Origin: Kitasatospora sp. MAA19
GTDB taxonomy: Bacteria; Actinomycetota; Actinomycetes; Streptomycetales; Streptomycetaceae
Direction of reading: 5' to 3'
DNA: 64,000 nucleotides
NCBI RefSeq assembly: GCF_029894125.1
Contig: NZ_JARXYZ010000014.1
Span: 124,001-188,000, forward strand
The notes under the pieces were generated by a model, which saw only the letters and a list, made by a program, of their open reading frames with translations, was not told the origin of the DNA and made no database searches. The stretch's first letter is position 1; each line of letters opens with the position of its first letter. This document shows positions 8,153 to 16,544 of this stretch, piece after piece. The position numbers were made by a program, and so were the translations under genes.

Positions 8153-9056
8153 CCGCCGGTTCCGTCGCCGGGCAGTCGGTGCCCGGCCCCCAGTCCTCCC
8201 GTCCGCCCGGTGTCCGCAGCAGGTAGGCGCGGGCCGGTGGCAGGTTGTGCCACACCGTGCGCTCGCCCAGCCCGTACGTCGCCTCGAACTGCCGCAGCAG
8301 TCGCACCACTGCCCGGTGGCGGGCGCCCTGGCGGGGCCCCGAGGTCAGGGTGCGCGCCGTCGTCGTGCCGAGGTAGCCGAAGTACGTGAGCTCGCCCCCG
8401 GGCATCAGCAGCCGCAGGTACAGGTCGAGGAGGTGGCGTACCTGGGCCGGCTCGAAGTTGGTGAACGGCAGGCCCGACACGATCACGTCGTACCGCTCGT
8501 TCGCCTCGTTCGCCTCGTTCGCCTCGTCCGTCGTGTCCGTCGTGTCCGTCGCGTCCGTCGCGTCCGCCTCGTCCGTCGTGTCCGTCGCGCGCGCCCCGCC
8601 CCCTGGTCCCGTCCCGGCGGCCCGGCCGATCCCGTCCGGCGCGGTCGGCGCGGCCGGGCGGCACTGCGGCAGCTCCTCCACCCGGCAGGCCGACAGCCGC
8701 AGTGCGATGCCCGGGTGGCGCGCGGCCAGCGCGGGATCCTCCCGGAGCCGGTCGGCGAAGCGCGGATTGGCCTCGACGACGTGCAACCGGTCACCCGGGC
8801 GCAGCACTTGGGCCAGCCGACGGGTCACCACGCCCGTCCCGGCGCCGACCTCCAGCACGGAGATCGGCCGGTTCGGACGGCTGGTGACCGGCACCACCAG
8901 GGCGTTCACCAGTTCCGCGCCGCTCGGTGCCAGCGCACCGGTGTCGTGGAAGGTGCGCAGCGCCTCGGCGAGGAACAGCAGACGGTCCCCGCCGGACGGT
9001 GAACTGGGCGGCGGGGGAAGGGAGTCGGAGCGGGGGCGGAGCCGTTCGGTCGTCAT
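8142..9056 (-). CDS. Class I SAM-dependent methyltransferase with low-complexity insert
   Basis: A 304-residue Rossmann-fold methyltransferase. SAM-binding motif I is ISVLEVGAGTGVVTRRL (near residue 65), motif II is DRLHVVEANP, and a post-motif IV region reads YDVIVSGLPFTNF. The layout resembles phospholipid N-methyltransferases or rRNA-dimethylase-like enzymes; the substrate is not determinable. Between motif III and motif IV sits a Thr/Asp/Glu/Ala/Asn-rich insert of about 30 residues (repeats of TD, ATD, EAN) encoded by tandem DNA repeats near 8495-8590. The final residues Asn-Arg and the stop codon are encoded within the heptad repeat, so the original C-terminus may have differed. Confidence 0.8.
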   Translation of the reverse strand: MTTERLRPRSDSLPPPPSSPSGGDRLLFLAEALRTFHDTGALAPSGAELVNALVVPVTSRPNRPISVLEVGAGTGVVTRRLAQVLRPGDRLHVVEANPRFADRLREDPALAARHPGIALRLSACRVEELPQCRPAAPTAPDGIGRAAGTGPGGGARATDTTDEADATDATDTTDTTDEANEANEANERYDVIVSGLPFTNFEPAQVRHLLDLYLRLLMPGGELTYFGYLGTTTARTLTSGPRQGARHRAVVRLLRQFEATYGLGERTVWHNLPPARAYLLRTPGGREDWGPGTDCPATEPAGNR

Positions 9057-9219
9057 GCCGTCGACGCTAGGCAGGCCCGCCGCCCCCCGAATCGGCCGAC
9101 GAGCGGCGCCGCCCCCCGCCGAAAGTCGAGGGTGCGGCTACCCGGGAGAAGGGGGCGCCCGCCGGTCGACCGCCCGTAGCATCGAGACGGACGGACGGAG
9201 GCAGCCCGGAGGGAGCCCG

Positions 9220-10602
9220 ATGCGGGAGGACGGGAGCGGCCCGATGCGCACAGCCCCACTGGGCTGGTACGGCCCGGACCGCCGGCCGTGGACGGACACG
9301 CTGCTGCTGCTCGGCATCCTCGCACTCACCGTCGAGGAAGCCTTCTTCCAGTGGGTCCACGCCGACGAGTCGCTGCGCCTGGCCCGGACGGTCGCGGCCG
9401 TCCTCGCCTCGCTCTCACTGCTGTTCGCCCGCCGCTACCCGATGGCCTCCGCCGTCCTGCCGGTGTTCACCGGCGGCCTGTTCAACCGCGCCTTTCCCGG
9501 ACTGTTCAGCGTCTACTACCTCGCCTCCCTCGGCCGGACCGGCCCGGCGGCGGCCGGCGGCGCCGTCATCGCGGTGGTGAGCGCCACCCGGGCCGACTCG
9601 CTGGTCGGCTGGGCGGGCACCACCGGATCCCAACTCCTCGTCCAGGCCGCAACACTGTCCGTCGGCCTGTGGCTGCACGGCCGCCGGGTGCTGATCCGCA
9701 CCCTGCACGAGCAGGTGGACGCGCTGCGCCGCGAGCGTGAGCTGCGCGCCGAACAGGCCCGGGCCGCCGAACGCGCCCGGATCGCCCGGGAGATGCACGA
9801 CGTGCTCGCCCATCGCCTCAGCCTGCTGGTGCTGCACGCCGGGGTGTTGCGCGACCAGGCCCTGGCCGGCACCGTCACCGCGGACCCGGAGCGGCTCACC
9901 CACCGCCTCGAACTGCTGCGCACCACCGCCGCACGCTCGCTCGACGACCTGCGCGACGTCCTCGGCGCCCTGCGTGCCGACCCGCCGGCGCGACCGGTCG
10001 CCGAGGACGAGTCGACCGCACCGGCCGGGACGGCACGCGTCCCGGCGCCCGCGCTGCGCGACCTCACCGAACTCGTCGGCGAGGCCACCGCGGCCGGCCA
10101 GCAGGTCGAACTGGCCCTCTCCGGCGACCCGGAGACCGTGCCCACCACGCACCGGCTGGCCGTGCACCGCCTGGTCCAGGAGGCTCTGACCAACGCTCGC
10201 AAGTACGCGCACGCCGCGTCCGTCACCGTCCGGGTCCGCTACGGCGCCCCGGCCACCACCGTCGAGGTCCGCAACGGGCCGGGGGAGGCGTCGTCGAACG
10301 GGTCGGCCACCGGTGGCGGGTACGGTCTGGTCGGGCTCACCGAACGGGTCGGCGCGCTGGGCGGCCACCTCGACGCGGGGCCCGACGGCGGTGGCGGCTT
10401 CCGGCTCGCGGCCCGCCTGCCCGCGCCGGAGCGCCCACCGCAGGCCGTGCCCGGGGGGCCTGCCCCGGTCCCGTCCCCGTCCCTGCCCCCGGGCTCGCAG
10501 GAGGCGCCTTCTCCCGGTCCCGCCCCGCGCGCTGTCCCCGCCCCGCCCGCCCTCCCGCCCTCTGCTCCCGCCGCGATCTCGCAGCCGAAGGACGTCGCAT
10601 GA
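9220..10602 (+). CDS. Sensor histidine kinase, NarL/DesK type (HisKA_3)
   Basis: A 460-residue membrane kinase. Several hydrophobic helices occupy about residues 28-165, a coiled coil follows (QVDALRRERELRAEQARAAE), then the HisKA_3 phosphoacceptor EMHDVLAHRLSLL and an HATPase domain (QEALTNARKYAHA; GYGLVGLTERV). The C-terminus carries about 60 residues of Pro/Ala/Ser-rich sequence unlike the fold and is probably disordered. ATG 9220 follows GGAGGGAG; an alternative ATG lies at 9244. The gene overlaps the response regulator by 4 bp (ATGA) and is divergent from the methyltransferase. The signal is unknown. Confidence 0.85.
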   Translation: MREDGSGPMRTAPLGWYGPDRRPWTDTLLLLGILALTVEEAFFQWVHADESLRLARTVAAVLASLSLLFARRYPMASAVLPVFTGGLFNRAFPGLFSVYYLASLGRTGPAAAGGAVIAVVSATRADSLVGWAGTTGSQLLVQAATLSVGLWLHGRRVLIRTLHEQVDALRRERELRAEQARAAERARIAREMHDVLAHRLSLLVLHAGVLRDQALAGTVTADPERLTHRLELLRTTAARSLDDLRDVLGALRADPPARPVAEDESTAPAGTARVPAPALRDLTELVGEATAAGQQVELALSGDPETVPTTHRLAVHRLVQEALTNARKYAHAASVTVRVRYGAPATTVEVRNGPGEASSNGSATGGGYGLVGLTERVGALGGHLDAGPDGGGGFRLAARLPAPERPPQAVPGGPAPVPSPSLPPGSQEAPSPGPAPRAVPAPPALPPSAPAAISQPKDVA

Positions 10603-11258
10603 TCCGCACGATGGTGGTCGACGACGACGCGCTCGTTCGGCTCGGCCTCGTCGACCTCCTCACCCAGGACCCGGCCCTCACCGTCGTCGCCGAGGCCGCC
10701 GACGGACTGCAGGCCGTCGAACTCGCCCGCCGCCAGCGGATCGACGTGGCGCTCATGGACATCCGGATGCCGCGGCTCGACGGCATCGCCGCTACCAGGC
10801 GCCTGCGCGAACTGCCCGACGCCCCGCGGGTGATCGCGCTCACCACCTTCGATCTCGACGAGTACGTCTACCAGGCGCTCGCCGCCGGCGCCGACGGCTT
10901 CCTGCTCAAGGACACCCCGCCGGCCGAGATCGCCCGGGCCGTCCACGTCGTCGCCGGGGGCCAGGGGATGCTGCACCCGGCCGCCGCGCGGCGTCTCATC
11001 GACCGCTACCACCGCACCGGCGCGCCCCGGTCGGTCGCCGCCCGCAACCGGGTCGCCGGGCTGACCCCGCGCGAGACCGACGTGCTGCGCGAACTCGCCG
11101 ACGGGCTCTCCAACGCGGAGATCGCGGGCGTCCTCGGGATGCGCGAGAGCACCGTCAAGGCGCACGTCAGCCGGATCCTGACCGCGCTCGGCGTCGGCAA
11201 CCGGGTCCAGGCCGCGCTGCTCGCGCGCGACGCCGGGCTGGTCGAGGACGGCGCCTGA
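10599..11258 (+). CDS. NarL/FixJ family response regulator
   Basis: A 219-residue partner of the preceding kinase. The receiver domain (residues 1-120) shows the acidic pocket VVDDDA, the phosphoacceptor Asp in ALMDIRMPRLDG and the Lys in FLLKDTPP. The C-terminal LuxR-type HTH reads LTPRETDVLRELADGLSNAE followed by ESTVKAHVSRIL. The start ATG overlaps the kinase stop, implying translational coupling. Targets are unknown; no adjacent transporter suggests one. Confidence 0.92.
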   Translation: MIRTMVVDDDALVRLGLVDLLTQDPALTVVAEAADGLQAVELARRQRIDVALMDIRMPRLDGIAATRRLRELPDAPRVIALTTFDLDEYVYQALAAGADGFLLKDTPPAEIARAVHVVAGGQGMLHPAAARRLIDRYHRTGAPRSVAARNRVAGLTPRETDVLRELADGLSNAEIAGVLGMRESTVKAHVSRILTALGVGNRVQAALLARDAGLVEDGA

Positions 11259-11853
11259 GGCGGGGCCCGCGCCCGCGCCTGGGGCGGTGCCGGAGACGGT
11301 GGCTGGGACGGCGCCCGGGGCGGTGCCGGATGGGGCCGGTGGGGCCGGTGGTGGGGCGGCGGCCTGCTGCTCCTGCGGTCGCCCGGTGGTGCGTCGGGTG
11401 ACGGGTGGGGCGTCAGGTCGGCCGGTGTTCGCGTGGGTGTTCCCGGGGGGTCAGGCTGGGCCCCCCTGAGCCGGTCGCGTGCTCCCGGTTCGTACCGCGC
11501 GCTGAGCCGATGTCACCCATCCGGCGTGGAAATCCCGCGCCTTGGCGCTTTGCGCTGCCGAACCCGGGCGGCGGGTCCATGGTGGAGATGGGCGCGATCC
11601 GGCGACCGCGCCCGCGCGCCGATCCAGGCCCGCGCGCCGCGCGCCCGCCGCTGCTCTCCGACGGGTGCCCGAGGCTGAGGGCCCGGTCCCGGCACGCTGG
11701 GAGCAGGGCCACCTCGCAGGAAACCGAACGGTTCTTCTAGGCTCACATCTCGGCTTCCCTGCGGCGGTGCGGCCACTGCGCCCGCCGTCAGGAAGCCGCC
11801 GTCCACGGGGCCCCGGGCGGACCGGGGCCACCGGATCGAGCGAGGAGGACGCA
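11259..11853. other. 595-bp gap, G-rich low-complexity, no confident gene
   Basis: The first 150 bp are G-rich imperfect repeats (GGGGCGGTGCCGG and similar) following the response regulator. The remainder has ordinary composition and no frame with both a ribosome site and a sensible protein. A promoter for the following small frame and peptidase gene must lie here, but I could not fix it. Confidence 0.5.
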
Positions 11854-12027
11854 ATGCCAAGCACGCCGCCCAACCGTTCCACCGCACTTGGGCCAGACGA
11901 GCCGTTCCGAAGGGCCGCACACCATACCGGTCGATCGGTGTGGTCCGGCCGGGCCTGGCAGCCGGGTTGGGGCGGTCGGCCGGTACGGCCGCTGAATACC
12001 GGCAGCGGCCGCGGAGGCGAACGTTGA
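11854..12027 (+). CDS. Possible 57-residue leader protein coupled to the M20 peptidase gene
   Basis: The ATG at 11854 follows a very good ribosome site (GAGGAGGACGCA). The frame encodes 57 residues, basic and rich in Pro, Arg and Gly (starts MPSTPPNRSTALGPDEPF). Its stop TGA (12025-12027) overlaps the peptidase TTG start at 12024. The Shine-Dalgarno of the peptidase lies inside this frame, so translation of the small frame could control the peptidase. No family is recognised and chance cannot be excluded. Confidence 0.4.
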   Translation: MPSTPPNRSTALGPDEPFRRAAHHTGRSVWSGRAWQPGWGGRPVRPLNTGSGRGGER

Positions 12028-13448
12028 GTCCCCAGATCGTCGGGTCGCCCGCCGCACCGAGTGCCGCCGCCGACCTCGACGGTGCCCCCGCGCCAGCCCC
12101 CGTGCCCGTGCCCGTGTCCGCCCCCGCGCCCGCGGCTGTTTCCGAGCGCGCCCCCGCCGCCGTCCCGGCCGCCGCCGACGGTGAGGCACTCACCACCGCC
12201 GTCACCGTCACCGTTTCCGCTGCCGCCACCGCTGCTGTCACCGTCTCCGCAGCGGCCACCGCTGCGGTCACCGCGGCGCTACCCGGCCTGCCGCTGGCCC
12301 TCAGTACGCGCGCCCGTACGCTGGCCGGCGCCGTTCGACGCCGCTGCGTGGACCTGGCCCGGATCGAGTCGCCCAGTGGTGACGCTCCCCGACTCGACGC
12401 CCTCGCCGAGGAGTTGACCGCTGGTTTCAGCGCCACCGGCGCCACCGCCCTCCGTGAACCCGGGCCGGCCGGCGACCACCTCGTCCTGGAGTGGGAGGGG
12501 CAGGACGAGACCCTGCCGCACCTGCTGATCGTCGGCCACCACGACACCGTCTGGCCGGTCGGTACCCTCGCCGACTGGCCGGTCACCGAGCAGGACGGTC
12601 GACTCAGCGGCCCCGGCGTCGTCGACATGAAGGGTGGACTCGCCATTCTGGAGGGCGCGTTCGCTCTGCTCGCCGACCTCGGTCAGCGCCCCCACCGCAC
12701 CGTCCGGTTGGTCGTCGTCTCCGACGAGGAGGTCGGCAGCCCGGACGGGCGGCGCCTGGTCGAGCGCCAACTGCGCGGTGCGGCGGCGGTGATCGGGCTC
12801 GAACCGCCCCACCCCGACGGCCGGTTGAAGACCGCCCGGCGCGGCAGCACCCGGGTGCGGCTCACCGTCACCGGGCGTGAGGCCCACGCGGGCAACGACG
12901 CCCACGACGGGGTGTCGGCGGTGGACGAACTCGTCGACCAGCTCGTCGTCGTTCGCGGCCTCGCAGGCCAGCCGGGTACCGAGCTCAACGCCGGTCGGAT
13001 CAGCGGGGGTTCGCGGGCCAACGTGGTCGCGGGGCGGGCCGAGGCCGAGCTCGGTCTGCGGTTCTCCACTGCGGAGGCGCAGCGCCGTACGCTCGACAAC
13101 CTCGCCCGGCTCACGGCGCTGCGGCCGGGGGCCAGGGTCCGGACCGAAGTGCTTTCCAGCCGCCCGGCGTGGCCCGAGCGCACCGGCAACCCGCTGCTGC
13201 GGCACGTCCGTTCGCTCGCCGCGGTGCTCGGGCAGCAACTGGACGGCGGTCCGGCGGGCGGCGCGGGGGACACCAACCTGCCGGGCTCGCGCGGGCTGCC
13301 CACGCTGGACGGCTTCGGCGCGGTCGGTGCCGGCGCCCACGCCCGGCACGAGCACATCCGCCTCGACCAGTTGGCGCCCCGGATCGCCCTGCTGGCCACG
13401 CTCCTCGCCGTACCGCTGCCGAGGCTGCGCGACCGTACGGAGGGTTGA
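12024..13448 (+). CDS. M20 family metallopeptidase (carboxypeptidase G2-like)
   Basis: A 474-residue zinc peptidase/deacylase. Ligands and catalytic residues of the M20 family are seen: His in IVGHHDTVWP, the bridging Asp in GVVDMKGG, the Glu pair in SDEEVGS, Glu in GLEPPHPDG and the C-terminal His in GAGAHARHEHI. A lid/dimer domain runs from about residue 270 to 390. The start is inferred as TTG 12024 with GGAGG six bases upstream. The first 90 or so residues are Ala/Pro/Val-rich tracts from simple DNA repeats and are not part of the fold. The substrate is unknown; glutamate-releasing carboxypeptidase activity is the nearest analogy. Confidence 0.82.
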   Translation: MSPQIVGSPAAPSAAADLDGAPAPAPVPVPVSAPAPAAVSERAPAAVPAAADGEALTTAVTVTVSAAATAAVTVSAAATAAVTAALPGLPLALSTRARTLAGAVRRRCVDLARIESPSGDAPRLDALAEELTAGFSATGATALREPGPAGDHLVLEWEGQDETLPHLLIVGHHDTVWPVGTLADWPVTEQDGRLSGPGVVDMKGGLAILEGAFALLADLGQRPHRTVRLVVVSDEEVGSPDGRRLVERQLRGAAAVIGLEPPHPDGRLKTARRGSTRVRLTVTGREAHAGNDAHDGVSAVDELVDQLVVVRGLAGQPGTELNAGRISGGSRANVVAGRAEAELGLRFSTAEAQRRTLDNLARLTALRPGARVRTEVLSSRPAWPERTGNPLLRHVRSLAAVLGQQLDGGPAGGAGDTNLPGSRGLPTLDGFGAVGAGAHARHEHIRLDQLAPRIALLATLLAVPLPRLRDRTEG

Positions 13449-13449
13449 T

Positions 13450-13495
13450 CGGCGGTCGGCGGTCGGCGGTCGGCGGTCGGCGGTCGGCAGTCGGC
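13450..13495. repeat. 7-bp GC-rich tandem repeat
   Basis: About six near-perfect copies of CGGCGGT immediately follow the peptidase stop codon. This is simple sequence. Its period of 7 matches the adjacent heptad element, though the unit is different. Confidence 0.8.
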
Positions 13496-13525
13496 GGCTA
13501 CCGGCTACCGGCTGGCGCTCGGCGG

Positions 13526-13612
13526 CGAACAGAGAACAGCAGACGGCTGACAAGTAACAGATGACAGATAACAGCTAACAGATTTTGAAATCTGTTAGCT
13601 GTTATCTGTTCG
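13526..13612. repeat. Heptad-flanked palindrome, copy B (largest)
   Basis: Core ATTT-TG-AAAT at 13582-13591. Right units: CTGTTAG, CTGTTAT, CTGTTCG (13592-13612). Left units read outward on the opposite strand: CTGTTAG, CTGTTAT, CTGTCAT, CTGTTAC, TTGTCAG, CCGTCTG, CTGTTCT, CTGTTCG (13526-13581). The inner 22 bases of each arm (13564-13585 and 13588-13609) are perfectly complementary. Both sides end at CTGTTCG followed by CCGCC or CCGC. It sits after the peptidase gene and before the paa promoter. Confidence 0.92.
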
Positions 13613-13682
13613 CCGCCACCCATCACCACCCTCCCCCTGCTCGCGTCCCTTGCCATCCCTCCGCCTCGCCGCGCAGAATGGT

Positions 13683-13704
13683 ACCGACCGAACGGTCAGT
13701 CGGT
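13683..13704. promoter_or_regulatory. TetR/PaaR-type operator upstream of paaA
   Basis: ACCGAC (13683-13688) and GTCGGT (13699-13704) are perfect outer arms. Nested within is GACCG-AA-CGGTC. The ACCG...CGGT pattern resembles the operators of PaaR, the TetR-family repressor that senses phenylacetyl-CoA in actinobacteria. It lies 43 bp before the paaA start. The repressor gene is not in the window. Confidence 0.6.
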
Positions 13705-13746
13705 TGGCGCTCAGGGCGCCGGCGCGGGACACGAGAGGTGATCGTG

Positions 13747-14817
13747 GTGACAGCAGAGGTGGCCGAGGCGGTCCCCGCGCAGGCGCAGGAGGACCGGTTC
13801 GAGGCGGTGGTCGCCGCCGAGCAGCGGATCGAGCCCAGGGACTGGATGCCCGACGCCTACCGGGCCACGCTGATCCGCCAGATCGCCCAGCACGCCCACT
13901 CCGAGATCATCGGCATGCAGCCCGAGGGCAACTGGCTCACCCGTGCCCCCTCGCTGCGCCGCAAGGCGATCCTGCTCGCCAAGGCCCAGGACGAGGCCGG
14001 CCACGGCCTCTACCTCTACGCCGCCGCCGAGACCCTGGGCGTCGACCGCGCCGAACTCACCGAGAAGCTGATCTCCGGCCGCCAGAAGTACTCCTCGATC
14101 TTCAACTACCCGACCCTCACCTTCGCCGACGTCGGCGTGATCGGCTGGTTGGTCGACGGCGCCGCGATCTGCAACCAGGTCCCGCTCTGCCGTTGCAGCT
14201 ACGGCCCGTACGCCCGCGCGATGGTGCGGATCTGCAAGGAGGAGTCCTTCCACCAGCGCCAGGGCTACGAGCTGCTGATGACCTTGATGCGCGGCACCGA
14301 CGCCCAGCGCCGGATGGTGCAGGACGCGGTGGACCGCTGGTGGTGGCCGTCACTGATGATGTTCGGCCCCCCGGACGCCGACTCGCCGAACACCGCCCGC
14401 TCGATGGCCTGGCGGATCAAGCGGCACACCAACGACGAGCTGCGCCGGCGCTTCGTCGACATGACCGTCCCGCAGGCCGAGCACCTGGGCGTCACGCTCC
14501 CGGACCCCGAGCTGCGCTGGAACGAGGAACGCGGTGGCTGGGACTTCGGTGAGCCGGACTGGTCCGAGCTGACCAGGGTCATCCACGGTCAGGGTCCGTG
14601 CAACGCCCAGCGGGTCGATCGCCGGCGGGCCGCGCACGAGGACGGCGCCTGGGTCCGCGAGGCGGCCGTCGCGTACGCGGCCAAGCGCCGCGCCGAACAG
14701 TCCGCCGAATCCGGACACGCCGAAGGGACCGAGCGGCCTGCGACGGCCGGACAGCACGCGCCCACCGGCGAGCACACGGAACACGGCGAGCACACGGAAC
14801 AGGAGAACGGAAAGTGA
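13747..14817 (+). CDS. paaA: 1,2-phenylacetyl-CoA epoxidase, catalytic subunit PaaA
   Basis: A 356-residue di-iron monooxygenase subunit that epoxidises the ring of phenylacetyl-CoA. Diagnostic motifs are [19 protein letters not shown] and the iron ligands in [13 protein letters not shown] and [15 protein letters not shown]. The start is one of two adjacent GTG codons (13744 or 13747) after GAGAGG. Compared with the usual protein, the C-terminus carries about 30 extra residues rich in His, Glu and Thr with repeated EHTE units, another simple-repeat extension. The gene overlaps paaB by 4 bp and heads the paaABCDE operon. Confidence 0.95.
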   Translation: MTAEVAEAVPAQAQEDRFEAVVAAEQRIEPRDWMPDAYRATLIRQIAQHAHSEIIGMQPEGNWLTRAPSLRRKAILLAKAQDEAGHGLYLYAAAETLGVDRAELTEKLISGRQKYSSIFNYPTLTFADVGVIGWLVDGAAICNQVPLCRCSYGPYARAMVRICKEESFHQRQGYELLMTLMRGTDAQRRMVQDAVDRWWWPSLMMFGPPDADSPNTARSMAWRIKRHTNDELRRRFVDMTVPQAEHLGVTLPDPELRWNEERGGWDFGEPDWSELTRVIHGQGPCNAQRVDRRRAAHEDGAWVREAAVAYAAKRRAEQSAESGHAEGTERPATAGQHAPTGEHTEHGEHTEQENGK

Positions 14818-15107
14818 CGGAGTCCAAGGCCGGCTGGCCGCTGTACGAGGTGTTCGTGCGCCCGCGGCGCGGGCTGAACCACGTCCACGTCGGTTCGCTG
14901 CACGCGTCCGACGACCGGATGGCCCTGCTCGCCGCCCGCGACCTCTACACCCGCCGCAACGAGGGCGTCAGCCTCTGGGTGGTCCGCTCGGACGCGATCA
15001 CCGCCTCCACCCCGGACGAGCGCGACCCGTTCTTCGAGCCCAGCGGCGACAAGGTCTACCGCCACCCGACCTTCTACGACATCCCCGAGGATGTCCCGCA
15101 CATCTGA
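14814..15107 (+). CDS. paaB: 1,2-phenylacetyl-CoA epoxidase subunit PaaB
   Basis: A 97-residue small subunit of the phenylacetyl-CoA epoxidase, with the family opening [20 protein letters not shown] and the middle [18 protein letters not shown]. The length is normal. The GTG start overlaps the paaA stop (GTGA). PaaB bridges PaaAC heterodimers in the known complex; here it follows paaA in the standard gene order. Confidence 0.95.
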   Translation: MTESKAGWPLYEVFVRPRRGLNHVHVGSLHASDDRMALLAARDLYTRRNEGVSLWVVRSDAITASTPDERDPFFEPSGDKVYRHPTFYDIPEDVPHI

Positions 15108-15120
15108 CGGGGGAACCGCC

Positions 15121-16026
15121 ATGCAGGACCACAGCACCCAAGCCGACGTCGACGACCACGTGTACCTCGGCCTCGCCGAGGCCGCCCCCGGCCCCGAGGG
15201 CGAGGGCCGCTGGGCGTACGGGACGGGCTTCGCCGACCCGCTGCTCGGCGTGGACACCGCCCTGCCCCCCGGCGTGGACGGCGCGGACCTCGCCGCCTGT
15301 TGCCTGATGCTCGGCGACGACGCCCTGGTCCTCGCCCAGCGGCTGATCGAGTGGTGCACCCGGGCGCCCGAACTGGAGGAGGAGGTCGCGCTCGCCAACC
15401 TGGGCCTCGACCTGCTCGGCCAGGCCCGCCTGCTGCTCACCCGGGCCGGACAGGCGGACGGCTCCGGCCGCACCGAGGACGACCTGGCGTACTGGCGGGA
15501 GGAGCACGAGTTCCGCAACGTCCGCCTGGTCGAGGTGCCGAACGGCGACTTCGCCCACTCGATCGCCCGGCTGCTGCTGTTCGCCACCGCGCGCTGCGCG
15601 CTGTACGAGGCGCTGAGCGCGCACCCGGACCCGGTGCTGGCGGCGGTCGCCGCCCGGGGCGTCAAGGAGCTGGCGTACCACCGCGAGTACGCCACCGCCT
15701 GGACGCTGCGGCTCGGCGACGGCACGCCGTACTCGTCGGCGCGGATGCAGGCCGGGCTGGACGCGGTCTGGCCGCTGCTGGACGAACTGTTCACGGCCCA
15801 CCCGGCGGAGCTGCGGGCGGGCGTCGACCCGGCGGTGCTGCGCGAACCGGTGCTGCGCTCGCTCTCCGCCGTCCTCGCCGAAGCCGGGTTGACCGTGCCG
15901 GACGTGCCGCCGCTGGCCTCCGTGCTCGGCCGGGCCGGCCGGGACGGCGTGCACACCGAGGCGCTCGGCCCGCTGCTCGCCGAGCTTCAGGTGCTGGCCC
16001 GCGCACACCCGGGGGCGACGTGGTGA
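15121..16026 (+). CDS. paaC: 1,2-phenylacetyl-CoA epoxidase subunit PaaC
   Basis: A 301-residue ferritin-like structural subunit paired with PaaA. Typical motifs are LGDDALVLAQRLIEWC, NLGLDLLGQARLLL and KELAYHREYATAW. In the family it lacks a functional di-iron centre and scaffolds PaaA. ATG 15121 follows GGGGGA; an in-frame ATG 30 bp upstream lacks such a site. It starts 13 bp after paaB and overlaps paaD by 4 bp. Confidence 0.94.
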   Translation: MQDHSTQADVDDHVYLGLAEAAPGPEGEGRWAYGTGFADPLLGVDTALPPGVDGADLAACCLMLGDDALVLAQRLIEWCTRAPELEEEVALANLGLDLLGQARLLLTRAGQADGSGRTEDDLAYWREEHEFRNVRLVEVPNGDFAHSIARLLLFATARCALYEALSAHPDPVLAAVAARGVKELAYHREYATAWTLRLGDGTPYSSARMQAGLDAVWPLLDELFTAHPAELRAGVDPAVLREPVLRSLSAVLAEAGLTVPDVPPLASVLGRAGRDGVHTEALGPLLAELQVLARAHPGATW

Positions 16027-16544
16027 GCGCGACGGTGGCGGAGCGCGGGGCGGCCTGGGAGGTCGCGGCGGCCGTCCCGGACCCGGAACTGCCCATGCTG
16101 ACCCTGGCCGACCTGGGCGTGCTGGCCGAGGTCGAGGTGGACGGCGGCGCGGTGACCGCCTGGCTGACCCCGACGTACTCGGGCTGCCCCGCCGTCGCCG
16201 AGATGGCCGCCGACGTGGACCGCCGGTTGCGCGCGGCCGGGTACCGGGACGTCCGGGTCCGGCTGCGGCTGGATCCGCCGTGGTCCACCGATCTGATCAC
16301 CGCCGAGGGCCGCCGCAAGCTCGCCGAGGCGGGTATCGCCCCGCCGCGCCCGACCTCCGCCGTCGCCGCGGCCGGTCCGGTCCCGCTCGCGCTCGGCCCG
16401 ACCCGCACCGCCGCTCCCGTGCCCTGCCCGCGCTGCGGCGGCGCGGACACGGAGGAGCTGTCCCGCTTCGGTTCCACCGCCTGCAAGGCGCTCTGGCGTT
16501 GCCGCGCCTGCCGGGAGCCGTTCGAACGCGTCAAGGAGATCTGA
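16023..16544 (+). CDS. paaD: Phenylacetyl-CoA epoxidase maturation protein PaaD
   Basis: A 173-residue MIP18/DUF59-type protein thought to assemble the iron centres of the epoxidase or its reductase. The N-terminal domain reads VPDPELPMLTLADLGVL with TPTYSGCPA; the C-terminus has a zinc-finger-like set CPRCGG...CKALWRCRACREPFE. The GTG start overlaps the paaC stop, and paaE begins directly at the next base after the stop codon. Confidence 0.93.
   Translation: MSATVAERGAAWEVAAAVPDPELPMLTLADLGVLAEVEVDGGAVTAWLTPTYSGCPAVAEMAADVDRRLRAAGYRDVRVRLRLDPPWSTDLITAEGRRKLAEAGIAPPRPTSAVAAAGPVPLALGPTRTAAPVPCPRCGGADTEELSRFGSTACKALWRCRACREPFERVKEI

Noticed and set aside
11287-11469. 60-residue Gly/Ala-rich frame after the first response regulator
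   Set aside because: It reflects G-rich simple sequence and has no ribosome site.
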